Shown here piece after piece: positions 1 through 6,711 of a stretch of 64,000 nt of DNA (positions are counted from its first letter, which is position 1; every line of letters begins with the position of its first letter). Under the pieces are notes generated by a model that saw nothing but the letters and a program-made list of their open reading frames with translations, was not told where the DNA came from and ran no database searches. The position numbers and the translations under genes are program-made. The stretch comes from Dorea formicigenerans (GTDB taxonomy: Bacteria; Bacillota; Clostridia; Lachnospirales; Lachnospiraceae), in the NCBI RefSeq assembly GCF_025150245.1, contig NZ_CP102279.1, positions 310,001 through 374,000 on the forward strand, read 5' to 3'.

Positions 1-123
1 TAAGGGTTCTATATAGCTCCAATACGACTAAGATAGATACATCTATGCCATATAGTGAAAATATGTCAAAGACAGAGGACTGGGGGCGGAATTTAATAGC
101 TGGGGCGTCGGGAGGTTCTGTAT

Positions 124-798
124 ATGGCTGGCAGTAAAGAGACTGTTTATATAAAGGCAGACCGGAATGTGGAAGTCACGGATCCGTGTGTAAAATTAGG
201 GGATATTCTGTCCATGGAATGTGCAAATCCAACAGTTCTGCCGAAGCTTAAGACAATCAAACTTCTGCGGTTTCATGGAGTTGATAAAAAGACACAAAAT
301 CGTGTCGCGGTTTCCATTTTGAAAGTTATCGAATGTATACATGCAGAATATCCGGAGATTGAAGTCCAGAATCTGGGTGAGCAGGACTTTATCATCACTT
401 ATGAGGAACAGCAAAGCGTGGGCGGTGTCTGGCACATTTTAAAAACAAGTCAAGTTGTACTGATTAGTTTTATGGGAGCGGCGTTTTCCATTATGGCATT
501 CAACAATGACGTCGGTGTGACAAAAATGTTCAGTCAGATTTATGAACTGGTAACAGGAACAAAAAGTGATGGATTTACAGTGCTGGAATTTACGTATAGT
601 ATCGGAATTGCCATTGGAATTCTGACATTTTTCAATCATTTTGGAAAGAGGAGATTTTCCGTAGATCCAACTCCGATAGAAGTGGAAATGCGTCTGTATG
701 AGAATGATCTTCAGACGACTTTGATTGAAAATATTTCCAGAAAGGAGCAGGAATTAGATGTGGGCACAAAATATACTACTGGCAGTCATCGGTCTTAG
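124..798 (+). CDS. spoVAA: Stage V sporulation protein AA
   Basis: SpoVA proteins form the inner-membrane channel that moves dipicolinic acid (DPA) into the developing spore and out at germination. The 224-residue product has the SpoVAA layout: a soluble N-terminal half (VYIKADRNVEV near residue 9, then a KLGDI segment) and two membrane segments near residues 110-125 and 158-172. A GGGAGG ribosome site lies about 8 bases before the ATG. The next gene, spoVAB, starts 41 bases inside the 3' end, so the two are translationally coupled. The family call rests on order (AA, AB, AC) and on recognisable sequence. Confidence 0.9.
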   Translation: MAGSKETVYIKADRNVEVTDPCVKLGDILSMECANPTVLPKLKTIKLLRFHGVDKKTQNRVAVSILKVIECIHAEYPEIEVQNLGEQDFIITYEEQQSVGGVWHILKTSQVVLISFMGAAFSIMAFNNDVGVTKMFSQIYELVTGTKSDGFTVLEFTYSIGIAIGILTFFNHFGKRRFSVDPTPIEVEMRLYENDLQTTLIENISRKEQELDVGTKYTTGSHRS

Positions 799-1180
799 TG
801 CAGGTGTGATCGTAGCCAGCGGACTTTTTTCATTTGTCATTGAATTAGGTGTTGTATCCGATTTTGCAGACCGCACCCACACAGGCGAACACATTTTGCT
901 CTACGAGGACAGTGTGGCGCTGGGCGGAATACTGGCGAATATTTTCTGGGTGTTCCACATATCCATACCCGGTGGGAATATATTGGCAGCAGTGTTCGGG
1001 ATTCTTGGTGGAATATTTGTGGGATGCTGGGCGATGGCACTTGCAGAAATGTTGAATGTATTTCCAATATTCATCCGGCGTATGAAGATTATAAAAAGCG
1101 TACCATATCTTATACTTGGAATCGCAGTCGGAAAGACTGTGGGTGCGCTTTTGTTTTTTGCAAATCACTGGGGACAGTAA
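758..1180 (+). CDS. spoVAB: Stage V sporulation protein AB
   Basis: Integral membrane component of the SpoVA DPA channel. The 140-residue protein is almost entirely hydrophobic, with about four membrane segments: an N-terminal segment from residue 4, glycine-rich segments in the middle, and a last one ending in LLFFANHWGQ. It starts inside spoVAA, with AAAGGAG about 10 bases upstream of the ATG. Length and position between spoVAA and spoVAC match the family. No enzymatic function is expected. Confidence 0.88.
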   Translation: MWAQNILLAVIGLSAGVIVASGLFSFVIELGVVSDFADRTHTGEHILLYEDSVALGGILANIFWVFHISIPGGNILAAVFGILGGIFVGCWAMALAEMLNVFPIFIRRMKIIKSVPYLILGIAVGKTVGALLFFANHWGQ

Positions 1181-1181
1181 T

Positions 1182-1206
1182 AATGCCGAGGCATTCTTGA
1201 AAGAAT
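1182..1206. repeat. Short hairpin, partial copy of dispersed repeat R
   Basis: The spoVAB-spoVAC gap holds the palindrome AATGCCGAGGCATT followed by CTTGAAAGAA. The same half-element ends the longer repeats at 30561-30640 and, inverted, begins the one at 60065-60144. Only the second hairpin of the repeat is present here. Confidence 0.5.
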
Positions 1207-1288
1207 ACTTTGCCGTTCAAAGGCAGGGACGAATCGAAAAAAGTGTTCATTGACAGGAAAGTCATGTGGAAAAAGAAAGGAGAGGAAC

Positions 1289-1747
1289 ATGGATAAACAA
1301 AAGCAACAGGAAGCATATAAGAATTACGTCAAGCAGAAGACGCCGGTACACAATCTGCCATTCAATATGCTCAAAGCATTTATTACAGGAGGCATTATCT
1401 GCACAATTGGACAGGGCATTTTGAATTATTGCAGGCACCTTGGAATAGAAAAAGACATCAGCGCAGGCTGGACTTCCATGATTCTGATTCTCTTAAGCGT
1501 CTTGCTCACTGGATTTAACATTTATCCGCAGATCGCAAAATGGGGCGGCGCAGGAGCGTTGGTTCCGATTACCGGATTTGCGAATTCCGTGGCGGCACCG
1601 GCAATTGAATATCAGAAAGAAGGACAGGTCATGGGAATCGGCTGCAAGATATTTACCATAGCAGGACCGGTGATATTATATGGAATCTTCTCAAGCTGGG
1701 TACTTGGAGTGGGGTATTGGATATTGAAGATTTTGAAAGTGGTGTGA
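1289..1747 (+). CDS. spoVAC: Stage V sporulation protein AC
   Basis: SpoVAC is the best studied SpoVA channel subunit and acts as a mechanosensitive pore in the spore inner membrane. The 152-residue product shows the family opening (NLPFNMLKAFITGGIICTIG) and conserved glycine/alanine-rich membrane segments (GGAGALVPITGFANSVA). I start it at ATG 1289, which has AAAGGAGAGG 4-8 bases upstream, not at the in-frame ATG at 1250, which has no such site. The usual next genes, spoVAD and spoVAE, are not here but about 10 kb downstream (11797-13211). Confidence 0.92.
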   Translation: MDKQKQQEAYKNYVKQKTPVHNLPFNMLKAFITGGIICTIGQGILNYCRHLGIEKDISAGWTSMILILLSVLLTGFNIYPQIAKWGGAGALVPITGFANSVAAPAIEYQKEGQVMGIGCKIFTIAGPVILYGIFSSWVLGVGYWILKILKVV

Positions 1748-1778
1748 AAAAATTTTTAGATAGCGGACAGCAAGTCTC

Positions 1779-1840
1779 CAAAAGGAGCCGATAAAGGAGC
1801 TAAAAAAGAGCCAAAAAGGAGCCAAAAAGGAGCCGATAAG
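1779..1840. repeat. Short tandem repeat, unit AAAAAGGAGCC
   Basis: About five consecutive copies of an 11-base unit, AAAAAGGAGCC, with small changes (CAAAAGGAGCC, AAAGGAGC, AAAAAAGAGCC, then two perfect copies). The array lies just after spoVAC and before its terminator. The unit resembles a ribosome-binding site, but no ORF follows any copy. Confidence 0.7.
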
Positions 1841-1864
1841 AGAAGTGTAAAAAGATGATAAGTT

Positions 1865-1895
1865 ATGGGGAGTAGAAATGCTCCTCATTTTTTTT
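1865..1895 (+). terminator. Intrinsic terminator after spoVAC
   Basis: An 8-base stem (ATGGGGAG with CTCCTCAT, one G-T pair), an 8-base loop and a run of eight T. It would end the spoVAA-AB-AC transcript. Confidence 0.75.
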
Positions 1896-1896
1896 A

Positions 1897-1953
1897 TTGA
1901 CACATATATCACGGTGCGATATACTAACTATATCGAAGTACGATGTATCGCAC
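1897..1953 (+). promoter_or_regulatory. padR promoter with overlapping dyad operator
   Basis: TTGACA at 1897-1902, a 17-base spacer and TATACT at 1920-1925 form a near-consensus sigma-A promoter. The inverted repeat GTGCGATA (1914-1921) / TATCGCAC (1946-1953) overlaps the -10 box and the start region. This placement is expected for autorepression by the PadR protein encoded just downstream. Confidence 0.7.
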
Positions 1954-1968
1954 TGAAAGGATTGAATT

Positions 1969-2283
1969 ATGGACGCACATATTAAAAAGGTTTATGTTCC
2001 GATGACGGAGACAGGGTTTTACATCTTGTTATGCCTGCGCTCTCCGAATCACGGGTATGGAGTTGTACAGAAGGTAAAAGAAATGACAGACAATGAAGTG
2101 GTACTCGGTCCGGGAACCATGTATGGAAGTTTGTCAAAGATGGAAAAGGACGGATTGATTGAATTCGTAAGAGAGGAAGATAAGCGCAAGATTTATCAGA
2201 TTACGGAGCTTGGAATGGAAGTACTGGAACTGGAGCTGAAACGGATTCAAAGATTGTATCGCAACGCACAGGAGGTATTGTAA
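1969..2283 (+). CDS. PadR family transcriptional regulator
   Basis: A 104-residue single-domain winged-helix regulator of the short PadR type. The N-terminal part has the family signature (ETGFYILLCLRSPNHGYGVVQ near residue 14, then LGPGTMYGSLSKMEKDGLI), and the C-terminal helix for dimerisation is short. PadR proteins are usually repressors released by small molecules. It is followed, with a 1-base stop/start overlap, by a DUF2812 membrane protein, a common pairing. A palindromic operator covers its own promoter, so autorepression is likely. The inducer is unknown. Confidence 0.9.
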   Translation: MDAHIKKVYVPMTETGFYILLCLRSPNHGYGVVQKVKEMTDNEVVLGPGTMYGSLSKMEKDGLIEFVREEDKRKIYQITELGMEVLELELKRIQRLYRNAQEVL

Positions 2284-2819
2284 TGAGTGAGACAAAAAAG
2301 GAACTTCGCTGGTTTTCAATTATGGATTATGAAAAAGAAGCCCGTTATCTGAGCAGAATGCATCAGAAAGGCTGGAAATTCAAAAGAGTAACAATGCCTG
2401 GAATCTATACATTTGAAAAATGCGAGCCTGAGAAAGTGATCTATCAGTTGGATTATAATCAGGAAGGCATGAAAAACCAGATGGAATATGTGAAAATGTT
2501 TGAAGACTGCGGCTGGGAGTATCTTCTGGAATTTGCAGGATACAGTTATTTCAGAAAACCGGAAGCACAGATGTCCAGTGAAGAAGAGATATTCTGCGAT
2601 GATGAATCGAGACTGGATATGATGAACCGGATCTTCCGGGGAAGAGTAATTCCGTTAATTGTGATTTTTTGTTGTCAGATTGTGAATGGGTACAATGCTA
2701 TGGCAGGACATAGAGAATATGTACTTGCAAGTGTGTTTAGCATATTAATGATTTTGTATATTGTTATCTTTTTACAATTCACATTAAAATACATTTCATT
2801 TCGGCGGAAGATAAAGTAG
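2283..2819 (+). CDS. DUF2812 domain-containing membrane protein
   Basis: The 178-residue product begins with the DUF2812 pattern (RWFSIMDYEKEARYLSRMHQ, then WKFKRVTMPGIYTFEKCEP), followed by two C-terminal membrane segments (about residues 122-138 and 150-168). Its ATG overlaps the padR stop, so it is co-transcribed with that regulator. DUF2812 proteins are regularly found beside PadR regulators and are thought to act in stress sensing or as accessory membrane proteins. The exact role is unknown. Confidence 0.8.
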   Translation: MSETKKELRWFSIMDYEKEARYLSRMHQKGWKFKRVTMPGIYTFEKCEPEKVIYQLDYNQEGMKNQMEYVKMFEDCGWEYLLEFAGYSYFRKPEAQMSSEEEIFCDDESRLDMMNRIFRGRVIPLIVIFCCQIVNGYNAMAGHREYVLASVFSILMILYIVIFLQFTLKYISFRRKIK

Positions 2820-2860
2820 TGAAGATGTTATAAAATTTTAAAAGAAGAATAAGATATGAT

Positions 2861-2917
2861 AATCTCTTTATTAATAAGAATGCTATAAGGCAATTGTTAA
2901 TAAGGAGATTTTTATTT
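2861..2917 (+). terminator. Intrinsic terminator after the DUF2812 gene
   Basis: AATCTCTTTATTAA (2861-2874) pairs with TTAATAAGGAGATT (2897-2910) with one G-T pair, followed by TTTTTATTT. The sequence from here to 3015 is extremely AT-rich, with tandem ATATATAAT-like stretches. Confidence 0.7.
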
Positions 2918-3032
2918 GTTATAGTTGAGAAGATATAAATAATATATATAATATATATAATATTGAAAAAATAATATATATAAGTTAAAATAAAAAATAA
3001 TTGATAACTATAGATTAGTGGGAGGATTTAGC

Positions 3033-4085
3033 TTGAAAAATAAAAAAGTGGAAATAATAAAAAGTAATGAATTTCAAAATTTATTTGATAAATCAAAGCA
3101 ATTAATTGACAGTGCCAGAAGTAATATGGGGCAAATGGCAAATGTAATTACGGTTCTTACTAACTTTTTGCTCGGAAGATATATTGTAGAGCAGGAACAG
3201 CAAGGCGCCGAACGAGCAAAATATGGAGCAAAAGTTTTAGATTCTTTGTCGTCTTATCTGACAGAAGAATACGGAAGAGGTTTTTCAAGAAGTAATGTTG
3301 CGGGAATGCGACAATTTTATATGGCTTACAAGGATAGAGAAAATGAAATAATCCAATCGGGAATTGGACAATTTGATCAGGCTTTTGGAATTGTCCAATC
3401 AGGAATTGGACAATTGGAGGCTACATATAAGAAAAATCCATTTAAACTAAGTTGGACACATTATCAGATACTTATGCGTATAGAGGATAGGGAAGAAAGA
3501 GACTTTTATGAAAAGGAAGCGATACGTTCTAATTGGAATGTAAGCACCTTAAAAAGACAAATTCATTCTAGCTTGTATGAAAGACTGGCATTGAGCAGAG
3601 ATAAAAATGATGTAATGAGACTGGCGAACGAAGGTGCCATTCCACAGAAACCGGAAGATATTTTACATACCCCGTATGTCTTGGAATTTGCAGGATTGGA
3701 GGATAAAGCAGCATATCATGAAAGTGATTTGGAGTCAGCAGTAATAGGAAAAATGCAGAAGTTCCTTTTAGAATTAGGAAAAGGTTTTCTTTTTGAACAG
3801 CGGCAGAAGAGATTTACATTTAATGACAAAAATTTTTATGTTGATTTGGTTTTATATAACAGACTGTTAAGGTGTTATGTTTTGATTGATTTTAAAATTG
3901 ATGAACTCACGCATCAGGATTTAGGGCAGATGCAGATGTATGTAAATTATTATGATCGTTATGAAAAAATAGAGGGAGAGAATCCGACAATTGGTATTTT
4001 ACTTTGTAAGCAAAGTGATGAGGCGTTTGTAGATTTAACACTTCCCTCTAATTTCATATGCATATATTCTGTACAAAAATACTGA
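3033..4085 (+). CDS. DUF1016 (YhcG-type) PDDEXK nuclease-like protein, C-terminus shortened
   Basis: The N-terminal region matches the DUF1016 N-terminal domain (GRYIVEQEQQG, GRGFSRSNVAGMRQFY, LSWTHYQILMRI). The C-terminal half has the PDDEXK-like core (FYVDLVLYNRLLRCYVLIDFK, then LGQMQMYVNYYDR, PTIGILLC). Family members normally continue some 15-30 residues past the final IYASKYQ-like motif. Here the protein stops at IYSVQKY, and the next gene runs in from the opposite strand over the last 51 bases. A TTG start at 3033, 7-8 bases after GGGAGGA, is preferred over GTG 3018. Residues around 112-130 hold two QSGIGQ copies. The family is often carried on mobile or defence-related loci. The function here is not established. 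Confidence 0.8.
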   Translation: MKNKKVEIIKSNEFQNLFDKSKQLIDSARSNMGQMANVITVLTNFLLGRYIVEQEQQGAERAKYGAKVLDSLSSYLTEEYGRGFSRSNVAGMRQFYMAYKDRENEIIQSGIGQFDQAFGIVQSGIGQLEATYKKNPFKLSWTHYQILMRIEDREERDFYEKEAIRSNWNVSTLKRQIHSSLYERLALSRDKNDVMRLANEGAIPQKPEDILHTPYVLEFAGLEDKAAYHESDLESAVIGKMQKFLLELGKGFLFEQRQKRFTFNDKNFYVDLVLYNRLLRCYVLIDFKIDELTHQDLGQMQMYVNYYDRYEKIEGENPTIGILLCKQSDEAFVDLTLPSNFICIYSVQKY

Positions 4086-4445
4086 AAGCAGCATTGCGCC
4101 GAATGGAATACAGTATGACGAATTCGTATACACCCAAAGGAAAAGATTTGTCATAATACTGCCTGTTACAAGTAATAAAAGCGCCGGTAAAGCAAGAAAA
4201 ATTAATTCCTCAATAATTTTGAAATTTTTCATATTGCATAGGAAAAGCATGAGCAGAAATGCAACCACATAGTAGATTGCATGCAGTCCATTTCCTAAAT
4301 ACATAATAATTGTTGCCTTCGGGGAATCAAAAAGTTCCCATAAGTGATTCTCATAGATTTTCAATTGTGATGTCGCAAAATAGTGAAGTACAAAGCTTAA
4401 TATCAATCCCAAATACAGTCCCCAAAATCGAAATCGATCTTTCAT
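4035..4445 (-). CDS. Small integral membrane protein of unknown function
   Basis: A 136-residue product with about four membrane segments (FWGLYLGLILSFVLHYF at the N-terminus, two in the middle, and a last one before AYEIRGKC). The start at 4445 follows AGGAGGAC by about 5 bases. A longer in-frame start at 4502 lacks a ribosome site. I recognise no domain. Its 3' end overlaps the 3' end of the DUF1016 gene on the other strand by 51 bases, which suggests a join created by recombination. Confidence 0.6.
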   Translation of the reverse strand: MKDRFRFWGLYLGLILSFVLHYFATSQLKIYENHLWELFDSPKATIIMYLGNGLHAIYYVVAFLLMLFLCNMKNFKIIEELIFLALPALLLLVTGSIMTNLFLWVYTNSSYCIPFGAMLLSVFLYRIYAYEIRGKC

Positions 4446-4623
4446 TGCATGTCCTCCTTGTATAATTTGTGCAAATGAATTGAAAATATTTCCCTGTGTC
4501 ATTTATTGAATTATCATTATCTTCAGAATACTATGAAAATAGAGAGATTGTCAATTTGATTATATCAATAGAATAGACTGACATATCAGTGCGGACTATG
4601 AGAAAAAAAGAATTAAAATATGT

Positions 4624-5148
4624 TTATTTCTGTTTTTTTAACCGCTCCTTTTCTTCCCGCAGCAGTGTGACATTCAGATCATTTTCGCTGGCGGTTTTAT
4701 CCACCCAGAGATTCAGGGAATCTACGGCGAGGGAAATTTCATCCAGCTTCTGGCTGATAAATGCGAAATCTTTAATCTCATCATCGGAGATTTTCCCGTC
4801 TCGGGCAATCTGGATCAGTCTGTTGGTGAGTGGATTGATTTCATTGAGACAGGCAATTGTCTCCAAGATAATATTGGAGAGTTCGCCGACTTCCACTTCC
4901 GGAACGTAGCGCTGCCCGATGGCACATTTATGGGAGCAGTAGTAATTGCAAAGATCCGGGCGTTTGTAGCAGTCCGCCATCTGCACGACGTCGTAAGGAG
5001 TCGGCTCCTGTGTTTCGTATTCAATTTTTTCAATCCGGGAGGAAGAAACTCCTGCCATCAGCTCACTTGCTTTCTCGCGGGTGAGTTCTTTTTCTTCCCG
5101 GCATAACTGATAGATTGTCTTATTTTCACGCGTTGATTGTTTTCCCAT
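4624..5148 (-). CDS. XRE family helix-turn-helix regulator
   Basis: The 174-residue protein has an N-terminal HTH_3-like domain (YQLCREEKELTREKASELM, then SSSRIEKIEYETQEPTPYDV, residues about 13-52). A cysteine cluster, CNYYCSHKC, follows at about residues 67-75. The C-terminal half is predicted helical with a coiled-coil look (DEIKDFAFISQKLDEISLAV and a charged tail). AAAGGATTT precedes the start. The cysteine cluster could bind a metal or iron-sulfur cluster, which is inference only. The target genes are unknown. Confidence 0.75.
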   Translation of the reverse strand: MGKQSTRENKTIYQLCREEKELTREKASELMAGVSSSRIEKIEYETQEPTPYDVVQMADCYKRPDLCNYYCSHKCAIGQRYVPEVEVGELSNIILETIACLNEINPLTNRLIQIARDGKISDDEIKDFAFISQKLDEISLAVDSLNLWVDKTASENDLNVTLLREEKERLKKQK

Positions 5149-5314
5149 AATTTATATAAATCCTTTATCAAAATTTGTGATGAGTCCATATTTCCCGAAA
5201 TCCGCGGAATATCAATATTTATTACTCTTTATTGAATATGTATTATCATGTCTTAAGTTATTATACTGGAATCATCGAAAGACAGCAAGAACAAGTAATT
5301 AAGGCGGTGTGTAA

Positions 5315-5449
5315 ATGAATGCAGAACACAGAATACGGCTGATACGGGTGATAGAAAAAATAGAGAAAAATCCAAAGTTCAGCAAAAAAATTGGTATCAA
5401 AGATAAGACAAAAGAAAAATTACAGGAAAGACGAGGAGTAAGAGTATGA
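5315..5449 (+). CDS. Small conserved-looking protein, 44 aa
   Basis: An ORF too short for most gene callers: MNAEHRIRLIRVIEKIEKN followed by a basic stretch ending RRGVRV. It has a GGCGG-type ribosome site about 7 bases upstream, and its TGA overlaps the ATG of the next gene (ATGA), which supports translation. The amphipathic, lysine-rich N-terminal helix resembles short unannotated proteins of Lachnospiraceae. No function can be given. Confidence 0.55.
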   Translation: MNAEHRIRLIRVIEKIEKNPKFSKKIGIKDKTKEKLQERRGVRV

Positions 5450-6018
5450 AGAAAAAAATTAAGATTGGATTTGTGGTGTTAGTTTTCATTGTGGTAAGCG
5501 TATGTGGGGTGTCTGTTTACAGGCATTTCACAGCGCCGAAAAAGGAAAGTGTTCCGCTTGAGACGGTGATTCAGAATTCATCGGATCTGACAACGCAGAA
5601 AATGGTGATTTCAGACGTGTTCGAGTGTACGAAAGGAAAGATTCCATTGCTCACAAAGAAAGATTTTCTGGTACAGTACAGAACAACTGTAACTGCCGGA
5701 TTTGATGTAAGCGAAGCAGAAGTGGAAGAGACAAAGGATAAGGTGACGATCACGATTCCGCATTGCACAGTCGATGAAGATTCGGTCAAGATTAAATCCG
5801 ACGACATCACACTATATGATACGAATTTTGCAATGTTAAATGTAGAACCGGAAGCTCTTCTGGAGGTGTTGGGCGAGGCAGAGACACGGGCAAAGAAGTT
5901 AGCAGAATCCGATGAATACGGATTTATCGCGGCAGCAGATGCGAATGCAGAAAATGTAGTACACAGCCTGTATGATAACATTGTAGATGGAAGAAAAATT
6001 GTGGTAGAGTTTAAGTAA
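5446..6018 (+). CDS. DUF4230 domain-containing membrane-anchored protein
   Basis: A 190-residue protein with one N-terminal membrane anchor (residues 7-24) and an extracytoplasmic DUF4230 domain: a beta-rich region (TVTAGFDVSEAEVEE, VTITIPHCTVDEDSVKI) followed by a helical region (ALLEVLGEAETRAKKLAES). DUF4230 proteins are widespread in Firmicutes and have no defined activity. It is co-transcribed with the 44-residue ORF in front of it. Confidence 0.8.
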   Translation: MKKKIKIGFVVLVFIVVSVCGVSVYRHFTAPKKESVPLETVIQNSSDLTTQKMVISDVFECTKGKIPLLTKKDFLVQYRTTVTAGFDVSEAEVEETKDKVTITIPHCTVDEDSVKIKSDDITLYDTNFAMLNVEPEALLEVLGEAETRAKKLAESDEYGFIAAADANAENVVHSLYDNIVDGRKIVVEFK

Positions 6019-6025
6019 AAAAAGA

Positions 6026-6138
6026 AAAAATCCCCTTGTTTTATGGTAAAATTACGATATATAATGTCAGCACGAAGCACAAAGTAATTTGCAGGCATTG
6101 TAATGTAAAATTGAGCTACAAAATAAAGGGATTTTTTT
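6026..6138. repeat. Possible MITE-like remnant or long-loop terminator
   Basis: ATCCCCTTGTTTT near the left end is complementary to AAAATAAAGGGAT near the right end (11 of 13 positions by eye), enclosing about 85 bases with no ORF. This could be a non-autonomous element with terminal inverted repeats, or simply a terminator for the DUF4230 gene, since a T-run follows the right arm. No target-site duplication was identified. Confidence 0.3.
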
Positions 6139-6212
6139 CGTGAATAAATTTTTCAATCATTACTGGATTATGGCTGCGGGATTAGAGATTGATGAAAAAA
6201 GGAGATTAAAAT

Positions 6213-6677
6213 ATGCCAAGAGTAAGAATTATTAAGAAAAATGATGAGTATTCTTCCGAGTACGACTTGGGAGATATTTTTGAAATCACAGGAACCTGGT
6301 ACGGCGGCGTACACATTGAGGGAAAATCCGGGGTTCCGGTTTCGTTGGACAAGGATGAATATATGGAACTGGACACAGAACCACAGGAGCAAAAAAATCC
6401 GGCAGTAGGAGAAGTGCCGGAGCGGGACATTCTTGTAGGAGATATTGTGCAACATTTTAAACGGGAGTGGGTGTCTTCTGAAACTTCGGAATACTTATAC
6501 AAGGTTCTGGCATTTGCGCAGCATACGGAGACGGGAGAGAAGCTGGTCGTTTATCAGGGGATGTATCCGCCGTTCAAGATATGTGCCAGACCGTATGATA
6601 TGTTTATGAGTGAGGTGGATCGGGAAAAATATCCAAAGATCCGGCAAAAATACCGATTTGAAAAAATAAAATTGTAG
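6213..6677 (+). CDS. DUF1653 domain-containing protein
   Basis: A 154-residue soluble protein. The C-terminal half (from about residue 77) fits DUF1653: GDIVQHFKREW, YLYKVLAFAQHTETGEKLVVY, a YPPFKICARPYDMFMSEVD stretch and the KYPKIRQKYRFE ending. The N-terminal half (YDLGDIFEITGTWYGGVHI) looks like a small beta barrel resembling SH3-like folds. AAAAGGAG lies upstream of the ATG. DUF1653 has no known biochemical role. Confidence 0.75.
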   Translation: MPRVRIIKKNDEYSSEYDLGDIFEITGTWYGGVHIEGKSGVPVSLDKDEYMELDTEPQEQKNPAVGEVPERDILVGDIVQHFKREWVSSETSEYLYKVLAFAQHTETGEKLVVYQGMYPPFKICARPYDMFMSEVDREKYPKIRQKYRFEKIKL

Positions 6678-6711
6678 GAGAGTAGCGCCAGAGAAGCGTG
6701 GATATGAGAGT

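Noticed and set aside
3-137. Open frame from the left edge ending 14 bases inside spoVAA
   Set aside because: It encodes 44 codons with no recognisable family. It could be the end of an upstream operon gene (often a sigma factor in relatives), but the sequence shown does not support a call.
845-1168. Minus-strand frames inside spoVAB and many similar antisense frames across the window
   Set aside because: They mirror real genes on the other strand, lack ribosome sites and have no recognisable domains.
1779-1840. CRISPR-like array after spoVAC
   Set aside because: The 11-base units are directly tandem, without spacers, and no cas gene is present.
4083-4124. Possible selenocysteine read-through at the end of the DUF1016 gene
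   Set aside because: The residues after the TGA do not restore the family C-terminus and no SECIS-like hairpin follows.
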